Source: Cyclobacteriaceae bacterium YHN15
GTDB lineage: Bacteria > Bacteroidota > Bacteroidia > Cytophagales > Cyclobacteriaceae
Assembly (NCBI GenBank): GCA_003797895.1
Contig: RKQB01000009.1
Coordinates: 62,001 to 126,000 of the forward strand
Direction: 5' to 3'
Length of the DNA: 64,000 bases
Notes under the pieces: model-generated
Seen by the model: the letters and a program-made list of their open reading frames with translations, nothing else
Database searches by the model: none
Told to the model about the DNA's origin: nothing
Program-made: the position numbers and the translations under genes
Shown: positions 34,535 to 43,908 of the stretch, piece after piece
How positions within the stretch are numbered: position 1 is the first letter of the stretch
Layout of the letters: each line of letters starts with the position of its first letter

Positions 34535-36427
34535 TTACTTTTTTCCTTCAATAATTTTGGTCACCACATCAGGATCCAACAAGGTGGAAATGTCTCCCAT
34601 ATTGTTTGTGTCTCCTTCTGCCACTTTTCTCAGTATCCTTCTCATAATTTTTCCTGAACGGGTTTTAGGCAACCCGGGAACAATTTGGATCTTATCCGGC
34701 TTTGCAATTGGGCCGATAATCTTGGAAACAGTATCCTTGATTTCATTGATCAGGTTTTCCTCGGTTCTATGAGACATATCACAAATAACATAAGCATATA
34801 TACCTTGCCCTTTTACTTCATGCGGGTATCCTACTACGGCCGATTCAATCACCAATGGATGCTCATTGATGGCATTTTCTACCTCTGCGGTACCCATTCT
34901 ATGCCCTGAAACATTGATTACATCATCCACACGGCCCAAGATTCTATAATAGCCATCATGGTCCCTTTTTACTCCATCACCTGTAAAATACATCCCTTTA
35001 TATGTTGAAAAATAGGTCTGCTTGCATCTTTCATGATCTCCCCAAGTCGTCCTGATCATGGATGGCCAAGGAAAACGAATGCATAAATTGCCTTCCACCG
35101 AGTTGCCGGTAAGCTCATTGCCTTCAGGATCCACAATAGCGAGTTGTATACCTGGAAGCGGCAATGTGGCAAAAGCTGGCTTGGTAGGCGTGATCCCAGC
35201 TATAGGAGACACCAAAATACCTCCGGTTTCGGTTTGCCACCAAGTATCTACAATAGGGCATCTAGACTTCCCAATGTGCGTGTAATACCACCTCCAGGCT
35301 TCTTCATTGATAGGTTCACCCACAGAACCCAATACTTTCAGTGAATCCAGATTATACGCATCAATGGGATCTGTACCATATGCCATTAAGGCTCTGATAG
35401 CTGTCGGAGCCGTATAAAATTGGTTGACTTTGTATTTTTCGATAACCTGCCAGAATCTCCCGGGATCAGGATAGGTCGGAACTCCCTCAAACATCAAGGT
35501 AGTAGCACCTGCCAATAATGGCCCATAGACAATATAGGAATGGCCTGTAATCCAACCAATATCCGCTGTGCACCAATAAATATCCCCTGGAGAATATTGA
35601 AACACGTTTTCAAATGAATATTTGGTATATACCATATATCCGGCTGTACTATGCACAACTCCTTTTGGCTTTCCAGTGGAGCCTGAAGTATATAAGATAA
35701 ATAAAGGGTCCTCACTGTCCATCTCCTCGGCAACGTTACTATCTTCCTGGTCTTTAATAACGTCATGCCACCAGAAATCCCTACCTTCCTTCATGGTTAC
35801 CTCCACCCCTGTTCTCCGGCAAACGATAACCGTTTCAACTGAAGATTTCTCTAATGCCTCATCCACCACTCCTTTGACATCGATTTTCTTATTCCCCCTG
35901 AAGTTCCCATCAGAAGTTAAAATAGCTTTTGCTTCACAATCAATGATCCTATCCGAAAGTGCGTTGGAACTGAATCCGGCAAATACTACTGAATGGATGG
36001 CCCCTATTCTGGCACAGGCCAACATGGCCACTGCTGCTTCGGGAATCATAGGCATGTAAATGATAACCCTGTCTCCTTTTTTAATCCCTTTCGCTTTTAA
36101 TGCATTTGAAAACTGACAAATCCGATGGTAAAGCTCTTTATAAGAGATCTTTTTCCCCTCCTCATTCGGGTCACTTGGTTCCCAAATTATGGCCGTTCTG
36201 TCACCATATGCGAATAGATTTTTTTCAAAAATATTTTCAGTAATATTCAGTTTTCCATTGACAAACCATTTTACATTCGGTCCTTCAAAGTCCCATTTCA
36301 AAACTTTATCCCATCTTTTTTTCCAATGAAAGGAATCTGCTATCCTTGCCCAAAAATTTTCCGGTTCTGCGACCGACTTCTGGTATTCGTAGAAGTACCC
36401 GCTCAGGGTATGTATTCTATCACTCAT
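34535..36427 (-). CDS. acs: Acetyl-CoA synthetase (acetate:CoA ligase, AMP-forming)
   Basis: A 630-residue Acs-type ANL enzyme, the normal length for the family. It has the ACAS N-terminal domain, the phosphate loop YTSGSTGKPKG near residue 260, the acetate-pocket segment VDTWWQTETGG with the W-W-Q-T-E-T-G motif, the hinge ILGRVDDVINVSGHR, and the C-terminal catalytic/acetylation Lys in RSGKIMRRILRK. It converts acetate, CoA and ATP to acetyl-CoA. It is in the middle of the acetate cluster, 34 bp after the receiver gene. Activity is probably also regulated by Lys acetylation, but no Pat or CobB gene is in the window. Confidence 0.97.
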   Translation of the reverse strand: MSDRIHTLSGYFYEYQKSVAEPENFWARIADSFHWKKRWDKVLKWDFEGPNVKWFVNGKLNITENIFEKNLFAYGDRTAIIWEPSDPNEEGKKISYKELYHRICQFSNALKAKGIKKGDRVIIYMPMIPEAAVAMLACARIGAIHSVVFAGFSSNALSDRIIDCEAKAILTSDGNFRGNKKIDVKGVVDEALEKSSVETVIVCRRTGVEVTMKEGRDFWWHDVIKDQEDSNVAEEMDSEDPLFILYTSGSTGKPKGVVHSTAGYMVYTKYSFENVFQYSPGDIYWCTADIGWITGHSYIVYGPLLAGATTLMFEGVPTYPDPGRFWQVIEKYKVNQFYTAPTAIRALMAYGTDPIDAYNLDSLKVLGSVGEPINEEAWRWYYTHIGKSRCPIVDTWWQTETGGILVSPIAGITPTKPAFATLPLPGIQLAIVDPEGNELTGNSVEGNLCIRFPWPSMIRTTWGDHERCKQTYFSTYKGMYFTGDGVKRDHDGYYRILGRVDDVINVSGHRMGTAEVENAINEHPLVIESAVVGYPHEVKGQGIYAYVICDMSHRTEENLINEIKDTVSKIIGPIAKPDKIQIVPGLPKTRSGKIMRRILRKVAEGDTNNMGDISTLLDPDVVTKIIEGKK

Positions 36428-36461
36428 TTTGCTAATTATTTAAAGGTTATTGTAAATTGTT

Positions 36462-36818
36462 TCAGTTCATTAATGTTTTGACTTTGTTCACAAGGTCTTT
36501 GGTAGAAAAAGGTTTGGTAAGGTAAAGATCCGCACCTAAATCCATTCCCTTTTGTATATCCTGATGCTTGCTTTTGGCTGTTAAGAAGATTACTTTAACA
36601 TCCTTATGGTTCTTTTTCAGATACCTACACACTTCATATCCATCTACCTTGGGCATCATGATATCCAAAATGACCAATTCAGGATCATTCTCTTCAATAA
36701 TATCCATTGCTTCCTCACCGTCCCGTGCTATAAAGACCTTATATCCTTCTTTCTTGAAAAGGAATTCCAGGGAAAGCAGGATATTAGGTTCATCATCTAC
36801 AATCAATATTTTATTCAT
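36462..36818 (-). CDS. Stand-alone receiver response regulator of the acetate cluster
   Basis: A 118-residue CheY-like receiver: acidic VDDEPN at 7-12, phospho-acceptor D52 in VILDIMMP, Thr in FLTAKS and Lys in YLTKPFS. It ends right after the last helix, so there is no DNA-binding output, unlike CrbR/LuxR-type partners of similar kinases in Vibrio and Pseudomonas. The start is the ATG at 36818, which overlaps the upstream kinase gene by 8 bp; an earlier in-frame ATG would intrude far into that gene. It presumably takes phosphate from that kinase and acts through protein contact or relay. Confidence 0.92.
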   Translation of the reverse strand: MNKILIVDDEPNILLSLEFLFKKEGYKVFIARDGEEAMDIIEENDPELVILDIMMPKVDGYEVCRYLKKNHKDVKVIFLTAKSKHQDIQKGMDLGADLYLTKPFSTKDLVNKVKTLMN

Positions 36819-39552
36819 AGGTCTTTTGAGTTTCTGTATGTTGTCTAACTTTTTCATGGAAGGGTAGGTTGAATTCAAAACAAGTCAGGTTATCTTCTCT
36901 ATACACCCGAATTTGTCCTCCGTGATATTCCACGATTTTCTTGGAAATGGCCAGTCCAAGACCACTCCCAATTGGTTTTTTACTTGTCTGGTTTCTTGCC
37001 TGAAAGAATTTGTCAAAAATGAAAGGAATCTCTTCCTCTGGTACCCCTTTCCCATCATCCTTGACCTTTACGATCAATAGGTCCTCCTTTAAAAAAGAAT
37101 TTAAAATCACTTTACTTTTGGCGAATTTAGAAGCATTGGATAGCAAATTGAGAATTACCTGCTTGATCCGGTCCTCGTCTACCATCAATTCCAACTGATC
37201 GAAACCAAGCTTGATTTCAAAATTCAGTTCTTTCTCCTTGAACAACTGAAGCATACTCTCTGCTGATTGTAATATCAAAATCCTTAAATCTGCCTTTTCA
37301 AGGTTGAGTTTTTGCCTTCCCGAATCAAATCGTTCCAGATCCAAGACCTGATCGATCAACCTGGTCATCCTGTTTGTCTCTTGGATAATGATATCAAGAA
37401 ATCTTTTTTTGTCTTCTTCGGGAAGGTCCTCGTCCATTAATATTTCTGAAAATGCCCTGATGGAAGTAATTGGCGTCTTCATCTCATGGGTTACTGTTGA
37501 TATAAATTCATCTTTTAGCATATCATTCAACCGAAGCGTTTCATTCATACTTTGTAACTTACCTGTTGCCCTTTTAAGGGCAAAACTCTTTTGCCTTAGT
37601 TCCAAATTCAAAGACTTCAGCTCCTGTGTCTCCCGAAGAATTCCCAATACCTCTTCCATACTGATTTCCTCTTCTTTTACCACAGAACCTACCATAATCC
37701 TTGCGGAGGCAGCCCCAATAATTCCTGACAATAGCCTCTCAGAATAATTCACAAGTTCCGGGTCAGCATAACGTTGATTTCCCAAAGTTTTTCCTGTCCT
37801 TAAAGAAAATTCCTTTAAAGCATTTTCGGCTTTTTCTTCCCCCAAAAAATTAAAAAGAAGTGCTTTTAAATCCGGTAAATAAGCCTGTCCTTTCCAAATG
37901 ATAGAACTGTCCAAGGTGGTGCTGTATTTGAAAATGTCAACAAAAACCACGGCCTGGTTATGTTCTTTTGATGATTGGGAGGTAAATAAGGAAATAAACA
38001 CATAGAGAAACATATTCAAGGTAAGGCTAAAAAAAAGTCCATGGCTGACATAACTCAAACCTTCCATACCCAAAAGATGTTGCGGTCTCAATGCATAAAT
38101 TCCAAAAAGGCCGTCTTCCATCAATGACTCAGGAAAAAATCCGGCGGTTACAATGGTGGGTACGACCAAGGTATAAAACCACATCAAAAATCCTGCAATA
38201 ATTCCTGCCATGGCACCAACTCTTGCCCCTTTTTTCCAGAAAATCCCTCCGATTATGGCTGGAGTGAATTGGGCAATGGCCACAAAAGATATAAGCCCAA
38301 TAGATACAATAGAAAATTGGGAAGATATCTCTTTATAATAAATATAGGCTAAAAGAATAATTATCAGGATTGTCCCTCTTCTGATCCAAATTACTGTGTT
38401 TCCCAATTTGTGCTGGTACTTGCTTTTTAGCCTGTCATTGACCAAAAGTAAAGGCATGATTAAATTATTGCTCACCATATTGCTCAATGCTATGGTAGAT
38501 ACAATAATCATACTTGTGGCAGCAGAAAATCCTCCCAAATATACAAAAAGGGCTATCCAGCCTTGGTTATACGAAATGGGTAAGGCCAATACATAAGTAT
38601 CAGCATCCACAGACGCTTCCTGATAATGAATAATCCCCCCCAGTGCGATCGGAAGTACAAAAACATTGATCAAAAGCAAATACAAAGGAAATAGCCACAT
38701 CGCTTTATCCAGGTGTTTTTCATCCCTGTTTTCAATCACACTCATCTGGAACTGTCTTGGCAAAAACAAAATGGCCATCATAGACAATACACTGATCCAA
38801 AACCATTCAGAAACCCCATTTTCACCCTGAAGGACAAAAAGATGATCTAAACCCCTTAAATCTGCCTGGTTGAATATATCCTGAAAGCCATCATAAATAA
38901 AATAGGTTACAAATACACCCACCGTAAGGAAGGCTACCAATTTAAAAATTGATTCAAAGGCTATCGCCATCACCATTCCTTCGTGTTGGGCCGTAGCCTC
39001 AATATCCCTTGTTCCAAACAATATGGTGAATAAAGCCAATGCAATGGCCAAATAAAATGCAGTATCCTTGTAAAATGGGATTTGAAAAAGATTTAATGTG
39101 GTTTCTGAATATTGTAAAATATTGAAAGAAGTGGCTATAGCTTTAATTTGGATGGAAGTATAGGGTAAAATACCTACCAAGCAAAAAACAGTAACCAAGC
39201 CTCCTAATGTTATATTTTTACCATAACGGCTGGAGATAAAGTCGGCAATGGAAGAAATTCTTTGAACTTTACTGATTCGGATAATCTTTCTCATCACAAT
39301 CCACCAGAGGGGGGCAAATAAGCTCGGTCCTATATAGATTGTGAGGAATTCCAGCCCATTGGTGGCTGCCCTTCCCACGGAACCATAAAAAGTCCAAGCA
39401 GTACAGTACACAGCCAAGGATAAAGAATAGATATAAGGATTTGAGGCAAAGCTTCTCCCTTTTCCGGCAGATTTTTCGGAAAAATAGGCTATGGCAAATA
39501 ATAGTGCCATGTAGCCAAAGGTGAACGCTATGATCAAACCATTACTTAACAT
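36811..39552 (-). CDS. Symporter-domain sensor histidine kinase (CbrA/CrbS-like)
   Basis: A 913-residue protein. The N-terminal ~500 residues form a sodium:solute symporter domain of about 13 membrane spans, with TAWTFYGSVGRAATNGLEF at the start and SSIADFISSRYGK further on. A soluble linker with a short coiled coil follows, then a HisKA domain with the H-box FISTVTHEMKTPITSIRAF and an HATPase_c with NLLSNASKF and GSGLGLAISKK. Kinases with this plan sense or couple to a transported substrate. The CrbS relative in Vibrio controls acs. Here it is followed directly by a receiver gene and then acs, which supports the same role. Confidence 0.94.
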   Translation of the reverse strand: MLSNGLIIAFTFGYMALLFAIAYFSEKSAGKGRSFASNPYIYSLSLAVYCTAWTFYGSVGRAATNGLEFLTIYIGPSLFAPLWWIVMRKIIRISKVQRISSIADFISSRYGKNITLGGLVTVFCLVGILPYTSIQIKAIATSFNILQYSETTLNLFQIPFYKDTAFYLAIALALFTILFGTRDIEATAQHEGMVMAIAFESIFKLVAFLTVGVFVTYFIYDGFQDIFNQADLRGLDHLFVLQGENGVSEWFWISVLSMMAILFLPRQFQMSVIENRDEKHLDKAMWLFPLYLLLINVFVLPIALGGIIHYQEASVDADTYVLALPISYNQGWIALFVYLGGFSAATSMIIVSTIALSNMVSNNLIMPLLLVNDRLKSKYQHKLGNTVIWIRRGTILIIILLAYIYYKEISSQFSIVSIGLISFVAIAQFTPAIIGGIFWKKGARVGAMAGIIAGFLMWFYTLVVPTIVTAGFFPESLMEDGLFGIYALRPQHLLGMEGLSYVSHGLFFSLTLNMFLYVFISLFTSQSSKEHNQAVVFVDIFKYSTTLDSSIIWKGQAYLPDLKALLFNFLGEEKAENALKEFSLRTGKTLGNQRYADPELVNYSERLLSGIIGAASARIMVGSVVKEEEISMEEVLGILRETQELKSLNLELRQKSFALKRATGKLQSMNETLRLNDMLKDEFISTVTHEMKTPITSIRAFSEILMDEDLPEEDKKRFLDIIIQETNRMTRLIDQVLDLERFDSGRQKLNLEKADLRILILQSAESMLQLFKEKELNFEIKLGFDQLELMVDEDRIKQVILNLLSNASKFAKSKVILNSFLKEDLLIVKVKDDGKGVPEEEIPFIFDKFFQARNQTSKKPIGSGLGLAISKKIVEYHGGQIRVYREDNLTCFEFNLPFHEKVRQHTETQKTYE

Positions 39553-39553
39553 C

Positions 39554-39754
39554 CTATTTTTTATCGGTCCTTTTTATGATCCATCCAGTTACAGCAATCA
39601 GTAAAGCCCAAAAGAAAAAAATGAAAATGAACAGAACGGGAAAGTCTGCCCACCTTTCAGGAATATTGTAAAGATTCAAAACCGGGTAATTGAGGAGAAA
39701 AATCCCTAAAAAAAACAATGCCCAGAAATATTGACTTTTGAGTGACTCTTTCAT
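39554..39754 (-). CDS. Small two-helix membrane protein (66 aa)
   Basis: A 66-residue protein with two hydrophobic helices (about 10-29 and 41-61) separated by an aromatic, charged loop (NIPERWADFP), and a basic C-terminus (KRTDKK). Short proteins of this kind commonly precede SSS-type sensor kinases, but I do not recognise a named family. It ends one base before the kinase start codon, so translation is coupled and a direct role as a small subunit of the kinase's transport-like domain is plausible, parallel to DUF4212 and its symporter upstream. Confidence 0.75.
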   Translation of the reverse strand: MKESLKSQYFWALFFLGIFLLNYPVLNLYNIPERWADFPVLFIFIFFFWALLIAVTGWIIKRTDKK

Positions 39755-39811
39755 ACCCTTTGTTTTGATATTTTAAATTACTCCTTTTGAAGCGTTGAAA
39801 AAAGGGAAACC

Positions 39812-39830
39812 CCGACAATTACATTGTCGG
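39812..39830. other. Hairpin inside the acetate cluster
   Basis: A perfect 8-bp stem CCGACAAT / ATTGTCGG with a 3-nt loop lies in the 108-bp gap after the symporter gene. On the minus strand it is followed after 7 nt by TTTTTT. It could be a weak internal terminator or a processing stem that separates transport-gene expression from the downstream kinase-acs genes. Confidence 0.5.
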
Positions 39831-39862
39831 AGCCCTAATCCCCCATTTAAAACTTGCCAGAA

Positions 39863-41566
39863 CTAATGGTCATTTGCTTTCCCTGCTCCTCTTGGAATCC
39901 TGATTTCCTGGATCATATCCTGTACCTCCTGGGGAGGGGCAGGAGTGACTTTGGAAACCAAATAACAAACCAGAAAGTTGACCAACATGCCTATAGAGCC
40001 TATACCTTCCGGTGATATTCCAAACCACCAATTTTCTGATGATACCGCTTCGGGTGATATGCCCAGAAGAGTTTGCCCAAACTTGAAATAGGTAATGTAA
40101 CCCAAGGTAAAAACCAGACCGGAAATCATGCCTGCTATGGCTCCTTCTTTATTGATCCTGCTGGAGAATATTCCCATGATTATAACAGGAAAAAATGAAG
40201 CTGCAGCCAGACCGAAAGCAAATGCAACTACTTCAGCCACGAATCCTGGAGGATTAACTCCGAAGTAACCTGCCAGTATGACCGCTCCTGCTGCAGAAAT
40301 CCTTGCTATCAAAAGTTCTTTCTTTTCTGTCATATCGGGTTTAAAGGTTCTGAACAAATCCCTGGAAACAGAAGTAGAAATCACCAATAAAAGCCCGGCA
40401 GCTGTTGAAAGTGCCGCAGCCATTCCCCCTGCTGCCACCAATCCTACCACCCAATTGGGAAGTTTTGCGATTTCCGGGCTGGCCAAAACCATGATGTCTT
40501 TATCTATTGACAATTCATTGGTAGCTGTATTAGCCGTATATTGGACAATACCATCTCCATTTTTGTCATTGACGGTGATAAGATTTGTCTTTTGCCAATT
40601 ATCCACCCAATCCGGTAAGTCATTGATCGGTTGGCTACTCACTGTATCGATAGCATTGTATATTCCAAATGCCGCTACTGCCGGTGCGGTAGTATAAAGG
40701 ATAGCAATAAATACGAGGGCATATCCTGCTGAAAGTCGGGCATCTTTTACCCTTGGTACGGTAAAGAACCTTACAATCACATGTGGTAAACCTGCGGTTC
40801 CGACCATCAATGCCAAGGTTATCGCAAACATATCTACCATTCCTTTTCTACCTGAAGTGTATGCAGCAAACCCCAATTCGGACAAAACCCCATCCAACTT
40901 GTCCAAGAGATATGTGCCGTCGGCAACCGTATCTCCCAAACCCAATTGAGGGAAGGGGTTTCCCGTCAATTGCATGGATATAAATATTGCAGGAACCATA
41001 TAAGCAAAAATCAATACACAATATTGCGCCACCTGGGTATAGGTAATCCCCTTCATGCCGCCTAATACAGCATAGAAAAATACAATACACATCCCGATAA
41101 TGACTCCGGTATTGATATCTACCTCAAGATATCTGGAAAAAACTATGCCTACACCCCTCATTTGCCCGGCAACATAAGTGAAGGAAATGAAAAGGGCACA
41201 GATTACCGCCACCACACGGGCTTTATTCGAATAGTATCTATCCCCAACAAAATCAGGGACAGTGAATTTTCCGAATTTTCTCAGATATGGAGCGAGCAAT
41301 AAAGCAAGTAACACATAGCCTCCTGTCCATCCCATAAGATAAACAGATCCATCATAGCCCGAAAAAGCAATAATGCCTGCCATCGAAATAAATGATGCGG
41401 CCGACATCCAGTCAGCAGCTGTCGCCATACCATTGGCCAAAGGAGAAACCCCTCCTCCGGCAGTATAGAATTCTTTGGTAGTACCGGCACGGGTGTAGAG
41501 GGCAATTCCAATGTATAATGCAAATGAAAGGCCGACCAATATATATGTCCAGGTTAATATTTCCAT
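39863..41566 (-). CDS. Sodium:solute symporter, ActP-like (VC_2705 subfamily)
   Basis: A 567-residue SSS-family transporter with about 13 membrane spans. The N-terminus includes EFYTAGGGVSPLANGMA and AADWMSAASFISMAG, which are typical of acetate/ActP-type members, followed by a conserved VPDFVGDRYY. A hydrophilic insertion of about 45 residues (VTVNDKNGDGIVQ region, around 325-365) is also seen in this subfamily. It should import acetate or another short monocarboxylate with Na+. The DUF4212 small subunit is encoded 20 bp upstream, and acs lies in the same cluster. Confidence 0.92.
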   Translation of the reverse strand: MEILTWTYILVGLSFALYIGIALYTRAGTTKEFYTAGGGVSPLANGMATAADWMSAASFISMAGIIAFSGYDGSVYLMGWTGGYVLLALLLAPYLRKFGKFTVPDFVGDRYYSNKARVVAVICALFISFTYVAGQMRGVGIVFSRYLEVDINTGVIIGMCIVFFYAVLGGMKGITYTQVAQYCVLIFAYMVPAIFISMQLTGNPFPQLGLGDTVADGTYLLDKLDGVLSELGFAAYTSGRKGMVDMFAITLALMVGTAGLPHVIVRFFTVPRVKDARLSAGYALVFIAILYTTAPAVAAFGIYNAIDTVSSQPINDLPDWVDNWQKTNLITVNDKNGDGIVQYTANTATNELSIDKDIMVLASPEIAKLPNWVVGLVAAGGMAAALSTAAGLLLVISTSVSRDLFRTFKPDMTEKKELLIARISAAGAVILAGYFGVNPPGFVAEVVAFAFGLAAASFFPVIIMGIFSSRINKEGAIAGMISGLVFTLGYITYFKFGQTLLGISPEAVSSENWWFGISPEGIGSIGMLVNFLVCYLVSKVTPAPPQEVQDMIQEIRIPRGAGKANDH

Positions 41567-41586
41567 TGTTTTTTATAGTTTAAAGA

Positions 41587-41850
41587 TTATTCCTCGTTTA
41601 CATCAAATTCCCTGTCCAGTCGGTTCATGCGATAAACATAGACGAAAATCAGGATGACAAAAGTGTAAATTGATCCTTGTTGAGCGAACCAGAAGCCCAA
41701 TTTAAAGCCTCCGATTTTGACCGCATTAAGGGGTTCTACAAGTAGTATCCCAAATCCAAAGGACACGGTAAACCATACCAGAAGAAGGATAAGAAGGGTT
41801 TTAAGATTCTTACTCCAATAGGCTTTCATTTTTTGTTTGTTGTCAGACAT
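41587..41850 (-). CDS. DUF4212 symporter small subunit
   Basis: An 87-residue membrane protein with two hydrophobic helices (about 18-37 and 51-70), the family segments YWSKNLKTLLILLLVWF and FKLGFWFAQQGSIY, and the ending YRMNRLDREF. DUF4212 proteins are encoded directly before VC_2705-type sodium:solute symporters and are thought to be their small subunit. That is exactly the arrangement here, with 20 bp between the genes and 16 bp after the porin gene. Confidence 0.92.
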   Translation of the reverse strand: MSDNKQKMKAYWSKNLKTLLILLLVWFTVSFGFGILLVEPLNAVKIGGFKLGFWFAQQGSIYTFVILIFVYVYRMNRLDREFDVNEE

Positions 41851-41866
41851 AGTTATAGGGTTATTG

Positions 41867-43312
41867 TTATAGGAAGATTTGAGTTTGTACTATAAATTCA
41901 CCGGCATACCCGCTTCTTCTGTAATTGTCAAAAATTGGTCGGTTGCCGTATTGCAATGTGATTTTTGCTTGATGACCATTGATGTAGTAGTTCATTCCAA
42001 GATCATATTGCCAAGAACTGTCATCAAAGAATTCGAAATTTTTATGGGTCACTGCTCCAAAAGGTTGAAGCCTTCCGTTGGCACCAAGTATTCTTTGAGG
42101 AAGCAAGTATCCCGTCTGTGAATAAAATATTTTTCCGGAACCGATGGTAGGTTGTGCATTTCCAGGTCCATTCTGAGAACTTCCAGGTCCAAATCCAACA
42201 TTCATTATCCCTATATTTCGAATATAATTTGGACCGAAATCATAATTGTAAAAAACCGAATAGGAAGTAAGTGCGGTTCCTTGGGTAGGATTCAACGGAA
42301 TATCCAAAAAAACATCAACCCCAAAAAGAGCGATATTGTGAAAATTTACGGTTCCATTGGCATTTTTTGATGAAGTGGCCTCAGGATGGAAATGCCATCC
42401 ACCTCCGATATTGAATACTTTTTTCGATCCCAAATAAGATCCCACAAAGAATGGCAACTTATTATTTTCTTCTTCCAGAAATTGGTAGGCTATATAGCCT
42501 TGGGTTGCCCAATTGTCATTTACCACATTAAAGGCCTGAGGTCTTTGCCTGTTCTCATTAAAACTGCCTCCGGAACCCACTGAAAAAGGTTTGTTCAATG
42601 CCACCCTATAATCGATTTTTTTTACCTGACCTTTCGCATAAATCCCAAACTGCCTTGCAAATTGGTCTGTCAATTCAATTAATGGCCAATTAAAAATCGG
42701 GGCATCAATGGCCATAAAGTTCAAAGTACTATGACTGGACATCCTGGATATTCCATTCCAATAATGTAATCCGGTTCCTAGGTACAATTCATCTAAAATC
42801 TTGAATTCAGTCCAAATGTCATGAAAAAACAGCTGAGGCTTCTTGGCAGACTGCCCGTTTGCAGAACCTGATCCAGTCTCAGGATCAATGATTACAGGAA
42901 TATTTCCTGGATTCCCGGTCATACCTCCACCAGGAACTCCCCCATTGGTAAAAGTCTGATTGTTGATTCCCCAATGGGAAAGAATCAAAAATCTGGGAGA
43001 AACCTGGGCATACGCCAGTAATCTTGCCCTTCTGATCCCAATACTTGCGGAACTATTGCTTGGAAGGCCATCTACCCCCAAAGTACCGGGATTGTTTTCA
43101 TGAGCTTTGACCCAAATCTGATTCCAGATTAAAAACCGGATATACTTGGAGCCATCATCGCTCAATTTTAAAGTCAGTGGTTTATAATCATGGTCAATTT
43201 TGAGCTTATCAGCCGCAATTACATAGGATTTCAGGGTATCCTGAGCTTCTGCCTGGAATGGGCAAAACCAACATAACAAAAGACCACCTAAGCAGGTCAA
43301 TATTGATTTCAT
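41867..43312 (-). CDS. Outer-membrane porin of the acetate cluster
   Basis: A 481-residue exported protein with a signal peptide ending in QAEAQ. The mature part shows alternating polar and hydrophobic residues of beta strands, such as YIRFLIWNQIWVKAHE and SIGIRRARLLAYAQVSPRFL, and ends in FIVQTQIFL, consistent with a barrel. The loop around residues 130-150 is rich in Gly and Pro. It is first in the operon, 16 bp before DUF4212, so it most likely lets acetate or another small carboxylate cross the outer membrane. No specific substrate motif is known. Confidence 0.82.
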   Translation of the reverse strand: MKSILTCLGGLLLCWFCPFQAEAQDTLKSYVIAADKLKIDHDYKPLTLKLSDDGSKYIRFLIWNQIWVKAHENNPGTLGVDGLPSNSSASIGIRRARLLAYAQVSPRFLILSHWGINNQTFTNGGVPGGGMTGNPGNIPVIIDPETGSGSANGQSAKKPQLFFHDIWTEFKILDELYLGTGLHYWNGISRMSSHSTLNFMAIDAPIFNWPLIELTDQFARQFGIYAKGQVKKIDYRVALNKPFSVGSGGSFNENRQRPQAFNVVNDNWATQGYIAYQFLEEENNKLPFFVGSYLGSKKVFNIGGGWHFHPEATSSKNANGTVNFHNIALFGVDVFLDIPLNPTQGTALTSYSVFYNYDFGPNYIRNIGIMNVGFGPGSSQNGPGNAQPTIGSGKIFYSQTGYLLPQRILGANGRLQPFGAVTHKNFEFFDDSSWQYDLGMNYYINGHQAKITLQYGNRPIFDNYRRSGYAGEFIVQTQIFL

Positions 43313-43406
43313 TGATTCATGGGTTTGTTGTTAATGACTTTTGAAGTCGGGCCCTGACGACAATTGAATCCCAAATTGAAAAGATGATTGGCAAAAGAAA
43401 AAATGA

Positions 43407-43436
43407 ATATATATATATGTTAATTAAATATATATA
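43407..43436. promoter_or_regulatory. AT-rich dyad upstream of the acetate operon
   Basis: Between the porin start and the stop of the InsA-like gene, runs of alternating AT flank a central TTAATTAA palindrome to give a near-symmetrical dyad of about 30 bp. It lies roughly 95-125 bp upstream of the porin start codon, a plausible operator position for this operon. No regulator has been matched to it. Confidence 0.35.
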
Positions 43437-43454
43437 ACAAAATATTATGCTGAA

Positions 43455-43877
43455 TCAGCGATTTCTAAAGCGTTCCCACTTGATAATCATAAATTTATCT
43501 CCCAATTCTGTAATTAACATACCTGTATCGGTAAGATTTTCTTTTTGAGCCATGTATTTGACCAATTCAGTGTGATTCAAAACTTTGTAAGTTGGTCGGT
43601 ATTCATAACTCTCTGGTGCTTTTATTTTGTATTGCTTAACCCAATTCATTACCGAAACATGACTTACACCTAATATTCTTTCGATTTCCCGATAAGAAAT
43701 CCCTTCAATATATAGCTGCAAAGCCTTGACTACATAATATTTATCAATAGATTTCCCCAGCTTGTTGACGGTAAAATGGTAAGCACATTTTTTACACTTA
43801 AAACGCTGTCTACCTCCTAAAATACCGCTTTTAACGACTTTTGTATGCTCGCATTTGGGACATGTCGGTTTTTCCAT
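43455..43877 (-). CDS. InsA-like Zn-ribbon/HTH protein, probably a domesticated IS1-type regulator
   Basis: A 140-residue protein. The first 35 residues form the IS1 InsA zinc ribbon (Cys6, 9, 28, 31; VKSGILGGRQRFKC). A helix-turn-helix follows (about 52-83), YIEGISYREIERILGVSHVS, then WVKQYK. In IS1 elements a DDE transposase would come next through a frameshift. Here the protein ends in an unrelated ~40-residue tail (MAQKENLTDTGMLITELGDK), and no InsB frame, terminal inverted repeats or target duplication is visible. It therefore looks like a retained DNA-binding protein. It sits immediately upstream of the acetate operon on the same strand and may regulate it. Confidence 0.8.
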   Translation of the reverse strand: MEKPTCPKCEHTKVVKSGILGGRQRFKCKKCAYHFTVNKLGKSIDKYYVVKALQLYIEGISYREIERILGVSHVSVMNWVKQYKIKAPESYEYRPTYKVLNHTELVKYMAQKENLTDTGMLITELGDKFMIIKWERFRNR

Positions 43878-43908
43878 GGTGCTGATTTTGGGCTTGATAT
43901 ACCAAATT

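Noticed and set aside
43455..43877. Active IS1 insertion sequence
   Set aside because: Only the InsA-like N-terminal part is present. There is no InsB transposase frame, no terminal inverted repeats and no target duplication.
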